Shown here one piece after another: positions 61,269 through 64,000 of a DNA stretch of 64,000 nucleotides. The stretch's first letter is position 1; each line of letters starts with the position of its first letter. The notes beneath the pieces were generated by a model, which saw nothing but the letters and a program-made list of their open reading frames with translations, had not been told where the DNA came from and ran no database searches. Origin of the DNA: Janibacter corallicola NBRC 107790 (GTDB taxonomy: Bacteria > Actinomycetota > Actinomycetes > Actinomycetales > Dermatophilaceae); the NCBI RefSeq assembly GCF_001570965.1, contig NZ_BCSR01000007.1:1-64000 (forward strand), in the 5' to 3' direction. A program made the position numbers and the translations under genes.

Positions 61269-61826
61269 ATGAACCGTTCCGCGCGCGTCGTCTGGACCGC
61301 CCTGACCGCACGCCGCCGCGGCCGCGTCGGCACCGGTGACGTGGCCGTGCTCCCGCTGCGGGTGCTGCCCAACGACATCGACTTCGCCGGGCACATGAAC
61401 AACGGCGTCTACCTCACGATGGCCGACCTGGGACGTATCGACCTGGCCTTCCGCTCCGGGTGGGTCCCGCGGCAGGTGCGCCACCGCGTCGCACCCGTCG
61501 TCATGCAGGAGACGATCACCTTCCGCACCTCGCTCCAGCCGTTGCAGGCCTATGAGCTGCACACCCACCTCGTCGGGTGGGACCGGATCAGCATCTTCTA
61601 CGAGCAGCGGTTCGTCGTCGATGGCCAGGTCTGCGCCCAGGCCATGGTGCGCACGCGCTTCCTGCAGCGCGGCAGGGGAGTCGACACCGAGCGGCTGTGG
61701 GAGATGCTGCGTATCGACCCACCCCCGAGCAGCGTGCCCGAGTGGGCGAAGGGGTGGGGAGAGGGGACGCGGCTGCCTTCGCCCCGCGCGGACGCACCTG
61801 CGGACCCGGCTCCCTTCTGGCGCTGA
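61269..61826 (+). CDS. Thioesterase-like hotdog protein (4HBT_2/THEM6 type)
   Basis: 185 residues. LRVLPNDIDFAGHMNNGVYLTMADLGRIDLAFRSG is the start of the 4-hydroxybenzoyl-CoA thioesterase-like fold (NDIDFAGHMNN motif in place of the usual DxxxHxxN), followed by MQETITFRTSLQPLQAYEL and DRISIFYEQRFVVDGQVCAQAMVRTRFL. The last 40 residues are a Pro/Ala-rich tail. Substrate unknown. The gene stands alone between cob genes and is convergent with cobIJ. Confidence 0.86.
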   Translation: MNRSARVVWTALTARRRGRVGTGDVAVLPLRVLPNDIDFAGHMNNGVYLTMADLGRIDLAFRSGWVPRQVRHRVAPVVMQETITFRTSLQPLQAYELHTHLVGWDRISIFYEQRFVVDGQVCAQAMVRTRFLQRGRGVDTERLWEMLRIDPPPSSVPEWAKGWGEGTRLPSPRADAPADPAPFWR

Positions 61827-61847
61827 GCCGCGGGAGCTCGGACGGAC

Positions 61848-63407
61848 TCAGCCGACCGACCGCGGCGTCCAGACCCAGCCGTCGTCGGTGACCCGGGTGC
61901 TCGAGGCGCCGATGACGACGAGGCAGCCCATGTCGACCGACTCCACGTCCAGCTCGCCGAGCGTGGTGACGACGACGGACTCCTCTGCCCGGCCGACGTG
62001 CCGGGCGACGACGACGAGCCGGTCAGGTCCGACCGCGTCGACGAGGAGGTCACGCGCCCGGCCGAGGGTCTCGGGGCGCGAGCGGGAGCGCGGGTTGTAG
62101 AGCGCGACGACGACGTCGCGGGTGACCAGGGCGGTGAGCCGGTCGGCGAGGACCTCCCAGGGCTTGAGGTTGTCGGAGAGGTTGACCAGGGCGTGGTCGC
62201 CGCCGAGCACCGCGCCGACGAGGGCGCTGGCGGCGTGAGCGGCGGTCACCCCGGGCAGCACCCGCACGGGTACCTCCGCGTAGCCGGGGTCGTCGACGAG
62301 CGCGGCCTTCCGGGACTCGAAGAGCGCCGTCGCCATCCCGAAGACCCCCGCGTCGCCGCCCGAGACGAGTGCGACGTCCTCACCGCCGCGCGCCAGGTCG
62401 AGCGCGAGGCGCCCCCGGTCCAGCTCGACGGTGTTGCCGGAGGAGTGGCGGGTCAGGCCCTCGCGCTGCGGCACCCGCGCGACGTAGGGCGCGTAGCCGA
62501 CGACGTGTCCGACCCGGCCGAGGACCTCGCGGGCCTCGGCCGTGAGCCAGCGCTCCGGCCCCGGGCCCAGCCCGACGACGTGGACCGTGCCGACCGACGA
62601 AGGGGGCGGGACCTCCCCTTCGTCGGTGGTCGCCGTGAGCCGGGCGAAGTCCGCCGCCCGCCCCGCGGCGTCGTCGCGCAGCCCGAGCCCGGGCACGACG
62701 ACGAGCGACATGTACGGCACGCGGCCCTCGTCGACCTCGGCCGCTGGCAAGACGAGCTGTGATGTGCCGGAGGCGCGTTCGACGTACACGGCACGCTCCA
62801 ACATGCCGGCCTGCCGGAGTGCCTCGCGCACGCCGGCGAAGGTGCGGCCGAGCTTCATGATGATCGCCGCGTCGGTGTCGGCGAGGCGCCGGGCGAGCTC
62901 GGGGGCGGCCAGCGTGCCCGGCAGCACGGTGAGCGTGTCCTCGTGCCGGCACAGCCCGGTCGCGACGGCCGCGGTGGCCGCCGACAGCGAGGTGATGCCG
63001 GGCACGACCTCGGTGGGGTAGCGGGGGCTGAGCCGGTCGTGGACGTACATGAAGGACCCGAAGAAGAGCGGGTCGCCGACGGCGAGCACGACGACGGTCC
63101 GGCCAGCGGCGAGGTGGGCCTCCAGCCGCTGCGAGCACTCGTCGTAGAAGTCGGCCAGCGCCCCGTAGTACCCGCGCGGGTGGTCGGTGAAGCCGGTCGT
63201 CACGGGGTAGCGCAGCTCCTCCTCGAGGACCCCGTCGGGGATGAGGTCGGCGGCGACCGAGCGCGCCATCGACTGTTTGCCGGTGCCCGCGTGGTAGGCG
63301 ACGACGTCGGCCTCGCCGATGATCCGGGCGGCCTTGAGCGTGACGAGCTCCGGGTCCCCGGGTCCGACGCCCACACCGTAGAAGCGCCCGATCGCGTTGT
63401 CGCTCAT
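61848..63407 (-). CDS. cobIJ: Fused precorrin-2 C20- and precorrin-3B C17-methyltransferase (CobIJ)
   Basis: 519 residues. Residues 1-245 are CobI: FYGVGVGPGDPELVTLKAARII, VVVLAVGDPLFFGSFMYVHDRL, VVPGITSLSAATAAVATGLCRHEDTL. Residues about 275-519 are CobJ: TVHVVGLGPGPERWLTAEAREVL, VGYAPYVARV, VALVSGGDAGVFGMATALFE, RVLPGVTAAHAASALVGAVLGGDHALVNLSD and VVVARHVGRAEESVVVTTL. The same fusion is known in mycobacteria. ATG at 63407 overlaps the cobH stop (ATGA). Confidence 0.95.
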   Translation of the reverse strand: MSDNAIGRFYGVGVGPGDPELVTLKAARIIGEADVVAYHAGTGKQSMARSVAADLIPDGVLEEELRYPVTTGFTDHPRGYYGALADFYDECSQRLEAHLAAGRTVVVLAVGDPLFFGSFMYVHDRLSPRYPTEVVPGITSLSAATAAVATGLCRHEDTLTVLPGTLAAPELARRLADTDAAIIMKLGRTFAGVREALRQAGMLERAVYVERASGTSQLVLPAAEVDEGRVPYMSLVVVPGLGLRDDAAGRAADFARLTATTDEGEVPPPSSVGTVHVVGLGPGPERWLTAEAREVLGRVGHVVGYAPYVARVPQREGLTRHSSGNTVELDRGRLALDLARGGEDVALVSGGDAGVFGMATALFESRKAALVDDPGYAEVPVRVLPGVTAAHAASALVGAVLGGDHALVNLSDNLKPWEVLADRLTALVTRDVVVALYNPRSRSRPETLGRARDLLVDAVGPDRLVVVARHVGRAEESVVVTTLGELDVESVDMGCLVVIGASSTRVTDDGWVWTPRSVG

Positions 63408-64000
63408 GCCAGCTCGTCCCGGTTGGCGAGGGCGTTGATCGTCGCGGCGGCCATCGCGGACCCGCCCCGGCGGCCGTGGACGAGCACCCACGGCACCGGG
63501 CCCCCGGGCAGGTCGTGCTCGGCGAGGGCGATCTTGGACTCCGCCGACCCGACGAAGCCGACGGGCATGCCGATGATGGCCGCGGGCCGTGGCGCGCCGT
63601 CGTGGAGCATCTCGAGCAGGTGGAAGAGCGCCGTCGGGGCATTGCCGATCGCGACGACCGCGCCCTCGAGCCGGTCGGTCCACAGGGACGCCGCGGCCGC
63701 GGCGCGGGTCGTGCCCCACTCACGGGCCAGGTCCGGCACGGAAGTCTCGCGCAGCGTGCAGACCACCTCGTTGTCGGCCGGCAGCCGCCGCCGGGTGACC
63801 CCCTTCGCGAGCATGTTGCTGTCGGTGAGGATCGGTGCTCCCGCGACCAGTGCGGCGTGGGCCGCCCGGGCCACGTCGGGGTGCCCGGCGATCTCGCTCG
63901 TGATCGCGACGTCTCCGGCGGCGTGGATGATCCGCACCGCGGCACCGCGCAGGTCGGCAGGCAGGCCGGAGAGGTCCGCCTCGTCACGGATCGTGGCGAA
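63404..64000 (-). CDS. cobH: Precorrin-8X methylmutase (5' end beyond window)
   Basis: Moves the methyl group from C11 to C12 to form hydrogenobyrinic acid. The frame is open to base 64000 (first visible residues FATIRDEADLSGLP), so the start lies outside. Motifs: VRIIHAAGDVAITSEI with the catalytic His, ILTDSNMLAKGV, VAIGNAPTALFHLLEML, PAAIIGMPVGFVGSAESKIAL and VHGRRGGSAMAAATINALA. The missing part is only about 15 residues by family length. Coupled to cobIJ; cobG and cobN are likely candidates beyond the edge. Confidence 0.95.
   Translation of the reverse strand, partial: FATIRDEADLSGLPADLRGAAVRIIHAAGDVAITSEIAGHPDVARAAHAALVAGAPILTDSNMLAKGVTRRRLPADNEVVCTLRETSVPDLAREWGTTRAAAAASLWTDRLEGAVVAIGNAPTALFHLLEMLHDGAPRPAAIIGMPVGFVGSAESKIALAEHDLPGGPVPWVLVHGRRGGSAMAAATINALANRDELA

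Overview
The window is a very GC-rich (about 70%) chromosomal segment of an actinobacterium. Evidence: the order signal peptidase I / rnhB / DUF2469 / yraN / comM / dprA / xerC / M23 / rpsB / tsf / pyrH / frr / cdsA / rlmN / dxr / rseP / ispG / proS, frequent GTG starts, four-base ATGA/GTGA gene overlaps, and many genes with a -10 hexamer 6-7 nt before the start codon (leaderless transcripts). The combination suggests Micrococcales, perhaps Intrasporangiaceae (Janibacter-like); the family assignment is an inference. No phage, insertion sequence, CRISPR, rRNA or tRNA gene was seen.

Layout. 1-11.1 kb: two signal peptidases, rnhB, DUF2469, a biotin uptake island (divergent TetR regulator, probably BioQ, and bioYMN, with two perfect 13-bp operators), then yraN-comM-dprA-xerC, a degenerate M23 protein and an aminotransferase. 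11.1-24.4 kb: rpsB with a structured leader, tsf, then an alkane-oxidation insert (alkW, an alkane hydroxylase-rubredoxin fusion, and the TetR gene alkX) splitting the usual tsf-pyrH junction, then pyrH-frr-cdsA, a methyltransferase, rlmN, purU, a secreted hydrolase and a LOG-family gene with an apparent frameshift. 24.4-37.3 kb: accessory metabolism: a subtilisin-like protease, putrescine catabolism (aminotransferase, Lrp regulator, aldehyde dehydrogenase), a PAP2 protein, threonine aldolase coupled to a large DUF6421-like protein, succinate-semialdehyde dehydrogenase, a barnase-like RNase with barstar, and a thioesterase. 37.3-48.6 kb: isoprenoid genes dxr and ispG around rseP, a GNAT protein, an MDR reductase, pyruvate oxidase, a sirtuin, proS and a HAD protein.

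48.6-64 kb is mostly a cobalamin locus. A cobalamin riboswitch heads a leftward operon: fused Mg-chelatase-type ChlI/ChlD, cobO, a CobB-CobC fusion, cobA, cobS, cobU, cobD. cobK (+), cobL-cobM (+) and cobIJ-cobH (-) flank it. cobG, cobN, cobQ and cobF are not in the window; some may lie beyond the right edge, where cobH is cut.

Unexplained signals: (i) the octamer CGAAGGGG/CCCCTTCG occurs about 50 times by hand count, several times more than composition predicts, and forms the stems of two terminators; (ii) three copies of a palindromic REP-like element, two head to head and in frame inside the DUF6421-like gene; (iii) a large set of leaderless promoters; (iv) the CobB-CobC fusion; (v) a riboswitch whose P1 strand can instead pair with a hairpin next to the ribosome binding site. 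No clearly new multi-gene system was found; most of the window is core chromosome.
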